Of a stretch of DNA of 64,000 nt, positions 18,582 through 32,488 are shown in pieces. The notes beneath the pieces were generated by a model, which saw only the letters and a program-made list of their open reading frames with translations, did not search any database and was not told where the DNA came from. How positions within the stretch are numbered: position 1 is the stretch's first letter; each line of letters starts with the position of its first letter. Origin of the DNA: Acidobacteriota bacterium (GTDB taxonomy: Bacteria; Acidobacteriota; Thermoanaerobaculia; Multivoradales; Multivoraceae); NCBI GenBank assembly GCA_029263415.1, contig JAJCXN010000044.1, forward strand, positions 248,001 to 312,000, given 5' to 3'. Both the position numbers and the translations under genes were made by a program.

Positions 18582-18599
18582 GGCAATCGCCTGGCAATC
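18582..18599. repeat. Direct repeat pair GGCAATC after the tRNA-Phe half
   Basis: Two perfect seven-base copies at 18582-18588 and 18593-18599 again have an 11-base period and begin 49 bases after the CCA. The recurrence of the same layout behind all three tRNA halves is the reason for listing them. Confidence 0.5.
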
Positions 18600-18964
18600 A
18601 GGAAAAATCATCGGTAGGGCTGTGACAGTGCTAGTGAGAGCGGAATAGCGGCCCGGACCGTTGCAGGCCAGGTCAGACTACAGGGACGATACTGAGTGGC
18701 TCAGATGGCTGGTTGTTGGCGCCATCTGGTTCTTGGTTTTGGTTCGGTGGTCATGGGGATTCGAGAACAAACTCGAATTCCTGGCACGACGCCTTAGTCG
18801 CGGACCGTAGTCGCTGGCAACTTGTTGAATAGCCAGCGACTTCGGTTGTGACTTCCCATTTTCCCTTGCGCCGATGGGTATCTGGATCGAACTGACTTTT
18901 GTCGATGTCGACTGAAACTCCGTTGGCCGACGATAGACCAATGATCTATGAGGATCTGCCCGCC
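18600..18964. other. Non-coding stretch with inverted repeats
   Basis: No convincing gene is seen between the tRNA-half array and the EamA pseudogene. It contains a perfect 10-base inverted repeat (18809-18818 AGTCGCTGGC and 18832-18841, 13-base loop) without a T-run, and a weaker ATTCGAG...CTCGAAT hairpin near 18755-18775. Either could be an operator, a recombination site or a weak terminator. Confidence 0.4.
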
Positions 18965-19994
18965 TCAGTGATCGTGGCGATGATGAAGATCGGGTGCATG
19001 GGGGTGGGAGTGAGTGGTTGGCTCGTGGACGTGCTCATGCGTGTGCCACGTCCCGGGCGGGATGTCCTCGTGATCGTGCTCATGGTGGCCATCGTCGTGC
19101 CGATGGCTGTGCGTATGCCCGAGCCGCTCGTGAGTGTGTTCGTGGTCGTGACGCTCGCTGGCCAGTATAAGAAGCGCGGCTCCCATGCACACCGCCGCCG
19201 CCACCTGCTCAAGTTGAATGCTCTCGCCCAGGAACAGCCAGGAAATAGCGGTCCCCAGGAATGGCGCGGTGCCGAAGATAAGTTGCGAACGGCTGGCGCC
19301 GATCTGTTGCGCCCCGGTGATGTAGAGAGTGATGGAGGCTCCGCAGCTCAACGCACCCACCCCGAGGGCAAGCCCCAGTGGGGCCAACCCTGCGCCGCGC
19401 CCAGCTCCTTCGAATATCACGGCGAGCACCAGAGTCAGCGCCTCCCACGAGGCCCTTCACTAGCGTGGTCTGGGCCGGAGTGAACCCAGAAATCAGTGCG
19501 GTGAGGTTGTTGTCGAGTCCCCAGCAAACGCAGGCGGCCGCGACCAGCATCGCGGCCTCCAGGTTGGCGAATCCTCCCGGAATGGCAAGCACGATGCCGC
19601 CCGCCAGAGAGAGGGCCGCAGCCAGCCACGTGCGGGCTCCGACATGCTCACGAAATACCGCCCAGGCCAACAGCGTCGTGGCGACCGTTTCCAAGTTGAG
19701 CCACAGTGAGACCGACGAGGAGGGCGCAGCGGACAAACCCAGCATCAGCAAGACTGGGCCGATCACCCCGCCGAATACCACGGCCCCAGCCAACAGCAGC
19801 CGCTCTCTCGCTTTTTTGGGTAACCCGGCCGAACCACCGCGCCTGGACCATGGCAGCACGCCCAACGCGCCGCCGATGTACAAGAGCCCGGCCAACCGGA
19901 GCGGGCCAAGCCCGTCCAGCAGTGCCTTCGCGGCGGGTGTCGATGCCCCGAAAAGGACCGCTGCGAAGAGGCAGAGAACGACCGGGCGCTTCAC
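18965..19994 (-). pseudogene. EamA/DMT-family transporter with His-rich tail, frameshifted
   Basis: The first part (19994 down to about 19446) encodes a typical EamA domain: 'LFGASTPAAKALLDGLGPLR', several TM helices and 'CVCWGLDNNLTALISGFTP'. Translation then runs out of frame, and the second EamA half ('GASITLYITGAQQIGASRSQ', 'GTAISWLFLGESIQLEQVAA') continues in another frame to 18965. A single-base change near 19440-19446 would restore one chain of about 342 residues. After the last TM helix comes an exceptional tail with roughly 20 histidines in the last 65 residues ('HDHEHTHERLGHTHSHRHDD'), suggesting a metal substrate or sensor. Broken gene, sequencing error and true programmed shift cannot be told apart here. 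Confidence 0.72.
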
Positions 19995-20345
19995 GAACTC
20001 AGCTTTCGCGGGGTCGAGAGCGTCGTAGCATACAGGTGGCGGAATGCGCCAATCCTCGCGATCATCGTGCTCCTACTCTTTCCCGGCAACATGGGGAGAC
20101 GACTCGACCATTGCGGGACAGTGGCAGCATCTCTCAAATGCATCTCTGACGTGAAGAGCCGGGGCTGACTGGTGAACGCCCGATGCTCCATCTTCCGGCA
20201 CTGAATCGCCTCCGCTGCTTGATCTGCTTTCTTGGACATCTCGGATCCTTGTCTCCGTCCTCTTGTCTTTGCGGATCGACTCGGTGGCTCAGGGATGTTG
20301 TCAGACAGAGACCGCTCTAGGCCTTGAACCGACAGCCGTGGCGCC
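19995..20345. other. Intergenic stretch, no gene recognised
   Basis: Only short open frames without ribosome sites or recognisable products occur between the EamA pseudogene and the czc-type operon. The promoter of that operon begins at 20346. Confidence 0.4.
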
Positions 20346-20374
20346 TTGACAATGCCCGGCGTCTACCAGATACT
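20346..20374 (+). promoter_or_regulatory. Sigma-70-like promoter of the 20.4-28.3 kb czc-type operon
   Basis: TTGACA at 20346-20351 and GATACT at 20369-20374 are separated by 17 bases. The expected start of transcription (about 20381-20383) coincides with the ATG of the first gene, so the mRNA would be leaderless. Confidence 0.5.
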
Positions 20375-20382
20375 CCGCCACT

Positions 20383-20811
20383 ATGTCGCCTTCGTTCCTC
20401 CGCCTGACCTGTCTTTTGCTCCTCTCGCTATGGGTAGCGCCCGGGTCCATCGCGCTTGGACTCGCCGCCCATGAGCGGATCGATGACATGCACGTCCGTT
20501 CAGCGCTAGCCGATCATGACGGCGACCACCACAGCCACAGCGTCCAATCCCAACAGGCCTTCAACACGGCGCTCCACGGTCACCACCACAGTGGTGATCT
20601 GCCGGACCACGACCACGAGGTGAATCGTTCCCACCTCCGAGCTGGCCTCTCAATTGCTCCCACTGTCCATGATGCGGCCGCGACAGGCCCAGGCTACAGA
20701 GGCGCTAGCGTTGAGCTGACCCCGGTCGCACCCCGGAACGAACACCCGAGCATCGCTCGGCCTGGCCCCTACCTACCTCCTTATACGGCCAACTGCTCTC
20801 TGCTGCTCTGA
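20383..20811 (+). CDS. Small secreted His-rich protein preceding czcCBA
   Basis: 142 residues. A signal peptide ('LTCLLLLSLWVAPGSIALGL') is followed by a mature part with clustered histidines ('HDGDHHSHSVQSQ', 'HGHHHSGDLPDHDHEV') and no recognisable fold. There is no ribosome site, but a good promoter ends 8 bases before the ATG, which would make the transcript leaderless. Small periplasmic metal-binding proteins open several czc/cnr/cus operons (CzcI-type position), where they are proposed to bind or sense the cation. It ends 67 bases before the outer-membrane factor gene. Function is inferred from position and composition. Confidence 0.65.
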   Translation: MSPSFLRLTCLLLLSLWVAPGSIALGLAAHERIDDMHVRSALADHDGDHHSHSVQSQQAFNTALHGHHHSGDLPDHDHEVNRSHLRAGLSIAPTVHDAAATGPGYRGASVELTPVAPRNEHPSIARPGPYLPPYTANCSLLL

Positions 20812-20878
20812 TTCCTAAGATCGTGACGCGGACTCCATCCGGAGTTCGAACCTCAGATCTTTCGGAAAAGGAGTCAGC

Positions 20879-22287
20879 ATGTTTCGTAGCACCATTGGAT
20901 GCGTGCGTGGAATCGGAGTGTTTCCGATCTCGTCCGCTGCCCCGATCAAGGGGACTTGGAAGGCCGATGGCCGATCCGAGCGAGTCAGTTCCGCCGGCAT
21001 TGTCTTGGCGGTGGCCTGCACCGTCGCCTCTGGCACCGTCACTCTTGCGCAGTCTCACTCGGATCCCTGTGAGAGCTCAGCGCCTTCGGTCGAGATTGTT
21101 TCTCTGGATCGCGCCACCGAGCTCGCTCTCGCCGGCGACAGACGGTCCGATCTCGCACAGGCCCTAATCGAGGCGGCGCGCACCGAACGCGCCATCGCTG
21201 GCTTGCGCCCAGCGGATTCGATCCAACTGGACGTCGAGGACTTTCCAGGAATCGGTCTTGGCAGCGACGTCGACAATCTACAAGTGACCTCGCGGTTGTA
21301 CCGCGTCTGGGAGCGGGGTGGCAAACTCGAAGCGCGGCGGAACGTCGCCGACAGCGCCGTCGCGGTCGCCGAAACAGCCTTGGCGGGGGCTCGCTACGAA
21401 ATCAGGGAAGAGGTCGAGACCCTCTACATCGAAATCGTTCTCGCCGAACAGCGCGTCCGCCTGGCCTGCGACCGGGTTACCGTCGCTCGGGAGCTCGAGT
21501 CGGTCATCACCAAGCGGGTCGACGCCGCACGGGACCCACTCCTGGCGGGAGCACGCGCTTCAACCGCCAGATTGCAAGCCGAAGCCGATGCCCGCCATCA
21601 CGCCGCGAGAAGGAGCAACCTTGAAGCAGCTTTGGGGGGCTATCTGGGCCTCGTAATGAGGGTTCGTACCGAACCCGGTTTTCTCGAACGTCTAATCTCG
21701 CCACACTCCATCGACCCTTCCTCGACCAAGCCGATCGGGTTGTATTCGCCAGATCTGAAGCGCCTCGAAGCTAAGCGATTGGAGGCGGCAGCACGCACCG
21801 AATTGGAGGCGCGAAACGCGGTTCCCAATCTCACCTGGAACCTTGGAGTTCGCAAGTTCGGTATCGAAGACGATCTCGCGGTAGTCGGTGGTGTCTCCGT
21901 CCTTCTGGGTTCTGCCGGTCGGAGCAAAGCCGCCGTCGACAAAACTGAGGCGGAACGACGCCGGATAGAAACCGAAACCGTGGTACTGCGCCAGCAGCTC
22001 GAGCGCAGAGCAAATGTTTATCGCCGGAACTCGGTGACCGCTCTCGACGAGATTCAAGAGATCGAGACGGAGCTACTTCCCGCTGCGGCTCGGGCGGCGG
22101 CCCTGGCCGCCGATGGCTATGACCGTGGTGCGTTTTCGTACCTCGATGTCATCGACGCTCAGCGAACGCTCGCAATTCTGCGCGAAGAGAGACTCGATCA
22201 CCTACGTGTCCACCTTTTGAATCAAGCCGCCCTGGCGAGACTCACCACCACCCATAACCAATCGATCGCTACCGAGGAGCCCGAGGA

Positions 22288-22291
<4 letters not shown>
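20879..22291 (+). CDS. czcC: TolC/CzcC-type outer-membrane efflux channel
   Basis: 470 residues with an AGGAG site before the ATG. After a longish N-terminal region with one hydrophobic export segment, the protein has the outer-membrane-factor pattern of two alpha-helical repeats: 'LGSDVDNLQVTSRLYRVWER' then long Ala/Glu/Arg-rich coiled coils ('ETALAGARYEIREEVETLYI' and 'AARAAALAADGYDRGAFSYL'). The last motif, followed by 'DVIDAQRTLAILREER', is the classic C-terminal helical signature. The trimeric product would form the exit duct for the adaptor and pump encoded just downstream. Its stop overlaps the next ATG by 4 bases. Confidence 0.85.
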
Positions 22292-26704
<4,413 letters not shown>

Positions 26705-26796
26705 TTCGCGGGAGGCACAGACCGCGGAGGCCCTTAAACAACTTGTCTCATTCTTTGGACGCACATACACCATGCTTTTTCAGAAAGGAAATCCGT

Positions 26797-26955
26797 ATGC
26801 AAGTAGCGCCTAACGTCGCAGTCTCGTCTCAGCAAGGCCAGCGAATGCTGGCATGTTGGTGGCAAGAGCACTCACTCTTCCGTCATCCGCCTTTGGGGAG
26901 CGTTCGGATCCTCAACCGAACTTCAACGGCGCCCAATTCGTTCGATGCGAGGTAG
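26797..26955 (+). CDS. Possible 52-residue leader-type ORF overlapping hupE
   Basis: The ATG at 26797 follows a good ribosome site (AGAAAGGAAAT), and the frame runs to 26955, overlapping the next start by 11 bases. The product is Gln/His-containing ('SSQQGQRMLACWWQEHSLF') with no recognised domain. It could couple translation of the hupE-like gene, which lacks its own obvious ribosome site, or be a small structural protein. Evidence is only the ribosome site and the overlap. Confidence 0.35.
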   Translation: MQVAPNVAVSSQQGQRMLACWWQEHSLFRHPPLGSVRILNRTSTAPNSFDAR

Positions 26956-27673
26956 TGCCCTGAGGCAGACACTGCGTTCCCTCGTTGGTTGGCGCCCTCT
27001 ACCGGTTGTAGCGTTCTTGCTGTTGGCATTCGCGTTCTCTGGTGAAGCCCTCGCTCATGCGGTGGCGGATGGCGACAAGGGGTACATCCAGGAAATCACC
27101 GGGGTGAATCTGATCGCGTTCGTGTACCTCGGTGCCAAACACATGGTGACCGGGTATGACCACATCCTGTTCCTGCTGGGCGTGGTGTTCTTCCTTTACA
27201 AACTCAAGGACGTGGGCCTCTATGTGAGTCTTTTTGCGATCGGCCACTCAACCACAATGCTTGCGGGGGTGTATTTCAATTTCGGAATCAACAGCTACAT
27301 CATCGATGCGATCATCGGCTTGTCCATCGTGTATAAGGCTCTCGACAACATGGGTGCCTATCAGAGTTGGTTCGGGATGCAGCCGAACACCAAGGCCGCG
27401 ACTCTGATCTTTGGTTTCTGCCACGGCTTCGGCCTGTCCTCGAAAATTCTGGACTACCAGATCTCACCCGATGGACTCTTGCCCAATCTGCTCGCTTTCA
27501 ACGTCGGCGTGGAGGTGGGCCAGTTACTCGCCCTCGCTGCGATCCTGATCGTGATGGGAGTCTGGCGCCGCACCTCGAGTTTCTTCAAGCATGCCTACAC
27601 CGCAAACGTGGTGCTGATGACAGCGGGTTTCATCCTGATCGGCTACCAACTCACCGGCTACTTCGCCTCCTAG
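26945..27673 (+). CDS. HupE/UreJ-type membrane protein
   Basis: 242 residues with a signal-like N-terminus ('AFLLLAFAFSGEALAHAV') and six or so TM helices. The family motifs are visible: 'GAKHMVTGYDHILFLLGVVF' (the HxxxGxDHxxF motif) and 'GFCHGFGLSSKILDY' with the conserved HGFG, and the C-terminal 'AFNVGVEVGQLLALAAILIV'. HupE/UreJ proteins act in nickel uptake or export for hydrogenase or urease. Variants also occur inside czc-type operons, where they presumably handle the same cation as the pump. Here it sits between czcA and the anchor protein, suggesting a divalent-cation role rather than hydrogenase maturation. Confidence 0.82.
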   Translation: MRGSALRQTLRSLVGWRPLPVVAFLLLAFAFSGEALAHAVADGDKGYIQEITGVNLIAFVYLGAKHMVTGYDHILFLLGVVFFLYKLKDVGLYVSLFAIGHSTTMLAGVYFNFGINSYIIDAIIGLSIVYKALDNMGAYQSWFGMQPNTKAATLIFGFCHGFGLSSKILDYQISPDGLLPNLLAFNVGVEVGQLLALAAILIVMGVWRRTSSFFKHAYTANVVLMTAGFILIGYQLTGYFAS

Positions 27674-27684
27674 AGGAATATCCT

Positions 27685-28314
27685 ATGTACAACTCAGACA
27701 TGCCAACCCGTGCAGACCTACCGACCAAGAGGCAGTTGGTCCGTTCCACTCTCATCGCTCTGGCCACATCAGCGGGCCTGTTGCTTGCCGTCGTCCTGCC
27801 CGCCGAATATGGAATCGACCCGACCGGCTTGGGCACAATTCTTAACCTCACCGAGATGGGCGAGATCAAACGACAGCTCGCCGAAGAAACCCAGGCCGAA
27901 ATGACGGCACCCGCGGCGGCGATCTTGGTCGATGCCGCGCCCGCGCACCCTGTAGAGCGATACCCCGCTGGCAGCGAACCAGCTCCTGCCTCTTCTGCCT
28001 GGCGTGACGAGGTCACCTTGACGCTCGCTCCGAGTGAGGGAGCGGAGGTCAAGTTGGTAATGAGGCAAGGGGAAACCGCCACCTACGAGTGGACGATCGA
28101 TCAGGGACATCTGAATTCGGACCTACACGGTGACGGGACCAACGGCGGCAAGGCCAGCTACCGCAAAGGGCGCGCTGAAACCAACGTCGCGGACGAACTT
28201 ACAGCCCAATTCGATGGAGCCCATGGATGGTTCTGGCGCAATCGGAGTGATGTTGATGCCACCGTGACCTTGCGTGTCCGCGGAGACTACAGCGAAGTCA
28301 AACGCGTACTCTGA
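27685..28314 (+). CDS. 'Transmembrane anchor' protein of czc-type operons
   Basis: 209 residues from ATG 27685 with an AGAGGAA ribosome site; longer starts upstream overlap hupE. One N-terminal TM helix ('STLIALATSAGLLLAVVLP') anchors a periplasmic domain beginning 'EYGIDPTGLGTILNLTEMGE', a stretch that I associate with proteins annotated only as transmembrane anchor protein and found beside hupE and RND genes. The C-terminal half is beta-rich with His/Asp/Trp ('DQGHLNSDLHGDGTNGGK', 'FDGAHGWFWRNRSDVDATV') and may bind metal. Function is unknown; it is the last gene of the czcCBA-hupE operon. Confidence 0.68.
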   Translation: MYNSDMPTRADLPTKRQLVRSTLIALATSAGLLLAVVLPAEYGIDPTGLGTILNLTEMGEIKRQLAEETQAEMTAPAAAILVDAAPAHPVERYPAGSEPAPASSAWRDEVTLTLAPSEGAEVKLVMRQGETATYEWTIDQGHLNSDLHGDGTNGGKASYRKGRAETNVADELTAQFDGAHGWFWRNRSDVDATVTLRVRGDYSEVKRVL

Positions 28315-28671
28315 TGTCTCGATTTGCAAGTCCAAACATTCCGACGTTCTTTGGCCACTTGCAAGAAGGGGCGTCCGGAACTCAATCACTCACACAAAAC
28401 GGCGGCAATCCGGACGAGAACTCATCAGCCAGACCCTCCTTGGGGACTGGACCTGGAGCCCTTCGAGCGGAATACTCGAAGCCCTGGAGCACACACTCCA
28501 GACCCGGCCGGCGGTGGACTTTCTTAGCAGTGGTCCCCGTCGGCTTTTTCATTCTCGCAAATCACGCCGTCGAGCAAGATTGATGATGCTGAGAAGAGCA
28601 GAGCTGACCGAGTTAGAAAAACTCGGGAAACGCGGGCAGAGAGCCAATATCCCGCGCTTTGTGAACGCCAT
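28315..28671. other. Intergenic stretch, nothing recognised
   Basis: Between two convergent modules; only short frames of biased composition are open, and no ribosome site, RNA or repeat could be supported. Confidence 0.4.
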
Positions 28672-31047
28672 TCACAATAGCGGTTCTGGCGCAGCAACTC
28701 CATCGTCGGCCGCCGGTTCGACAACCTGCTCGGCCACAGACCAGCGCTCACCAGAGGATCGCCTCACTCTCTCGATGTTCCGAGCGGCGACTTCAGCATC
28801 GACTCTCGGCAGAACTTCCGTTTCGAGATTGAAGTCGTCGCTGCGCGTTCCGACTCGAGCGACCGCCTGGCCAACCCGAAGGCTCATCAGGTCGTCAGCC
28901 GTGAAGTACGAAAAGCCTTTGTCGAGCTGTCTGGCATCGTCGTCGCCAAGGCGAAAACAGATTCGCGAGTATGCGTTCGCCAGGAGAGAGCGTTCCGATC
29001 CGGAGCATTCGGTCGCAGCTGATACAGATCCTGATGGGCAACGGTCAAACCCAGACGGAACTTTCGAGCGCCGGAAAACAAAGAAGCCATCGACGGTGTC
29101 GCGACGTGATGGAACTCATCGATGTAGAGGAAGAACGGTCGCCGATCCTCCTCGCGCATCGCGCTCCGCATAAGACTCACCTGGTGAAATCTCGAAACCA
29201 GAAGAGAGCTTAGAAGAGCCGCGTTGTCTTCACCAACAGAACCCATCGACAGGTTCCCAAGGAAGATCAGACCGCGATCCGTGACTTCTTTGAAGTCGAG
29301 CTTAGGACTCTCTACCGTAAGCACTCGACGGACCGGCTTCGATCTCAAGAAGGCATCGAGCCGCGTGAGAATCGAAGCTTGCGGACGACGGCGTTCGATC
29401 AACGGGAACTCAGTCTCCCAGAACCCGCGCACCAACGGATCGGCGATCGTCTCGACGACTGATCGTCGAAATGCGGCATCGGCAAGGAACCTCCGCAGTT
29501 CAATAAGGGTGCCCCCAATCTCTGGTTCCAAGAACACCATGATCGCGTTGGCGAACACGGCGTTCATCTGATGCCCCCAGGATGTGCTGAGTCGACGAAA
29601 GACTCCGACCAAGTCCGACGTGAGGAGATCGCGCTCTGTGTCCGATCCCGCTTGCAGAACGTTCCAGCCGACAAAGTGGTATCGATCGCTTGGATCAAAG
29701 ATCACCGCGTCCTTCTCTCGGGCTTGCGGAAGCCTCGCGGCAACCTCACGCACCAGATCCCCATGCGGATCAAGAACACCCACCCCGTAGCCCGCTTCGA
29801 TGTCATTGAGGATCATCCGGACCATCAAGGTGGACTTGCCAACGCCGGACGCGCCCAGAAGGTGGACGTGCTTCATGCGCGCCGTTTCGCTGAGCGACAC
29901 CGCTTCCCGTACACCAGTGTGCTCGTTCGTGCCGAGCGCACAGCCTTCGATCCGCACGGTCGGTGGCGCACTCTTCGTGCGATCTGTCGGGCGTACCACC
30001 TGAGGCAAGCGCACGTCTTCACCCGGAAGCTTGATCAACTGAGCAAGCTCCTCGGCCGAGAGAAGCATCCCGGAACGATGGTTTGCTCGGCCGAGGATAT
30101 CTTGAGCGGCCTCTAAGGGGTCGGTCAGTCCCAGCGGAATCAATTCATTCGACTGAACTCCACCTGCGAAGGACATCGCCCCGGCGATGCGCCCAACCAC
30201 CGCCTCACCCTCTCGTCTTTCGTCACAGAACGCCGCACATCGGACCGCAACGGCGAACATGGGCGAACTGACCTTGTCCTGAGCTTGCTTCGTGATTTCA
30301 GGAGCATCCGCGAAGAAGGGTTTTCCAGACGGGGTCTGCACAGCGAGCATGATCTGCTCACGCCATGGTCCGCCTACAGGCTCAAACAAGATCTGAACCA
30401 CAGCGCTGCAATCCGGCCGAAGATCCGAAAGGACAGTGAGTACTGCTAGCAGCGGCCCGCTGACAGTGGACTCTGCAATTGGCACCATGAACTCGGCAGC
30501 CAAACCAAGATCAACCGACGCAAATCCCCGCAGGTGCCATGGAGCGAGTGTTTCGGCCAGTGTCTTCTTGGGCTCCTCGAAGCGACACCTCCGGTAGCAG
30601 CGCCGTTAGTTGGCTCGAAGCATGGGTCAAGTCACCTCGAGTTGCGGCCAGCCGAAGCTCCACTACTCCTTCGTTCGCAACGAGCTCGACGGCCGTTCGG
30701 TCTCGCAAAGTGGACACACCGTGTAGCCACGAAGCGATCGTCGCGAGCGGCAAGTCCTGCTCCTGGGGAACCAGAACTAGCCGCTCTTCAAAGTTGAGCA
30801 GCTCTGCCGCTTCCGGTTGAAGCTCGACCTCCTCCTCGATCTCAACGATCTTCTTCGGTTTCAACCCTTCGAAGAAGTTGGATAGCAACGTCGGGCGCTG
30901 GCCGTCATCTATCGCAGGCGTGTTGACACTCCAGCGGCGCATCCTGCAAAACGGAGGCTCCAAAGGGACCGGATAGTCATAGTGACTCCAGCCGCGCCCT
31001 CGAATCTCCCAGTCATAGAAGGACTGTGTTCGCTCTACGACATCCAC
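28672..31047 (-). pseudogene. TraD/HerA-like conjugation-type ATPase with two frameshifts
   Basis: Three frames join into one protein of about 790 residues. The N-terminal part is 31047 to about 30580 (GTG start). After a frameshift near 30575-30590 the chain continues through 'APWHLRGFASVDLGLAAEFM' into the main frame, with Walker A 'GASGVGKSTLM', 'GVLDPHGDLVREVA' and Walker B 'FFLYIDEFHHV'. Near 28995-29003 one base seems missing, and the C-terminus resumes as 'ERSLLANAYSRICFRLGDDD' to the stop at 28672. This architecture (type IV secretion DNA-binding/TraM-recognition ATPase) belongs to coupling-protein-like motors. With two breaks it is probably a dead remnant of a conjugative element; sequencing error is the alternative. 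Confidence 0.75.
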
Positions 31048-31062
31048 TGTTCAATGTCCGTG

Positions 31063-31740
31063 TTTACTTGAACATGCCCAGGATGGCGCCCAGGTCAAGC
31101 GCTGGCCGTCGTCGGGACGGTCGTCGGTCGTCCGGACCAAGCACCTTTAGTCCTTGCTCAGAGATCTTTCCTTCAACGACCTCAAGGAGGGACTGATGAA
31201 CAGAACGTTCGAACATGACCTGCGTATCAGTCGTGAAATACGTCTCCGGCGCAAAGATGATCCGGTAAAGCCGGCCGACGATCGGGATTCGTAAAGCGTA
31301 GCCTCGTTCAGAACGACCCCAACTTTCATCAAAGTCATGTACAGAAGGGTCAGCGCGAACGGTGCGAGACCAAGCACGATGTAGCCCAGACAGCTATCGC
31401 CAAACGGGTACTGAACGATGACCGTCCCGAGAAGAACCAGGAAGAAGAAGGCAGCAGTCCACAGCGGCGCAAAAGGCAGCGGCGGAATGGCCATCCACCA
31501 GCTGAAGAAGAACGACTTGCCGAATGGTGCAGCACACACATCGAATACGAGGTCCTTCCTTTGGATTCGCAGGTACTCACGCTTGGCAGAGCCAACGCCA
31601 CTCTCCGCGTAGACCACCCTAGAGAACTCAATCTCGGGAACCTCTCGCGCAGCAAGGGCGCCCTGGAGTTCCAAGTACGCATCCTGAGACGACGTCGACA
31701 ATCCCTCGACGAGGGTGGACCAATTCGAAAGGACCGCCAT
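31063..31740 (-). pseudogene. Membrane protein upstream of the conjugation ATPase, frameshifted
   Basis: ATG 31740 has GGAG upstream. The frame encodes about 150 residues with three TM segments ('PLWTAAFFFLVLLGTVIV', 'CLGYIVLGLAPFALTLLYMT'). Near 31288-31295 the frame is lost; shifting by one base continues as 'IPIVGRLYRIIFAPETYFTT', 'QVMFERSVHQSLLEVVEGKI' and ends with 'LDLGAILGMFK' at 31063, 16 bases before the ATPase start. The product is not recognised by family, but such two-gene units (membrane protein plus TraD/HerA-like ATPase) occur in integrative elements. Together with the ATPase this makes three frameshifts in 3.1 kb, in contrast to the intact 3-kb pump genes nearby. Confidence 0.6.
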
Positions 31741-31997
31741 GAACTCTCCGGGCAAATAAAAGGAAACGGTGTTTTAAGAGATAAGACACGAAGAATAGAC
31801 GGACAAGGCGCTCCAATCAACCCTTCGTTACAGAGATCGCAAGCATCGGCGCCCGCAGCGCTCGCTCTGACGTCGACGCCCGCGTTGCCTCGATGACGAC
31901 TTGAGTCGAGTAGTCGCCGGGGGCAAACGTAGGATTGAGAAAGCCCATCACCGCGCCGGAAGAGCCAGACGAAACTGCAATTGGCAAATTCGGCGTG

Positions 31998-32006
31998 TGC
32001 TATTGT
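31998..32006 (+). promoter_or_regulatory. Extended -10 promoter element before the 32-41 kb operon
   Basis: TGCTATTGT at 31998-32006 is an extended -10 element; no good -35 is seen. A transcription start about 7 bases further falls on the GTG at 32013, again implying a leaderless first gene. Confidence 0.35.
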
Positions 32007-32012
32007 GTTTAC

Positions 32013-32345
32013 GTGAGAAACCTAGTTCCACGCCTTCTCGTCTTGAGTCTCGTCTGGCTGATGACTCCCGGTCTCACTGAGGCGACGGAGAATTTGTGGC
32101 ATCTCGCCAAGTCCGGCCACACAGCCCATGCGTCTGACGCTGGCCCCGACCACGCTCCGCAAGGCGACGAGCACGGCTGCTCCGGCACCTTCCACATGTG
32201 CAGCTGTCACCACTCATCGTCCACCACCCTGCCGCAAGCAATCCCCGTCAACGGGCTGCAGGCCACCAGCGAGAGACCGCAGCTGAGCCCTCTCCGCTGC
32301 CAGAGTCCCGACCTCCCCGGCCAGTTCCGCCCTCCTCGGATCTGA
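32013..32345 (+). CDS. Small secreted Cys/His protein preceding the second czcCBA-type operon
   Basis: About 110 residues from the GTG at 32013; an in-frame start at 31935 would add 26 residues before the signal peptide. The signal 'NLVPRLLVLSLVWLMTPGLT' is followed by a mature domain with a Cys/His cluster, 'HGCSGTFHMCSCHHSSS'. This CxxxxHxCxCHH arrangement is a plausible metal site. Its position, first gene before the TolC-like gene, mirrors the His-rich protein at 20383, but the two are not similar in sequence. The likely role is periplasmic metal binding or sensing; this is inference. Confidence 0.58.
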   Translation: MRNLVPRLLVLSLVWLMTPGLTEATENLWHLAKSGHTAHASDAGPDHAPQGDEHGCSGTFHMCSCHHSSSTTLPQAIPVNGLQATSERPQLSPLRCQSPDLPGQFRPPRI

Positions 32346-32488
32346 CTGTCGTTCCTGACTGACTCGGGGCTCCGCGCCCTGAATTCTTGACGCGACGATA
32401 GACGCTCGCGCGGCCATGTCGGCTGCCGCGACAAACAGACTCGGCTCAGCCCTGAGGACTAACCTCGGCTGGGCTAGGAGGCTCTCAG

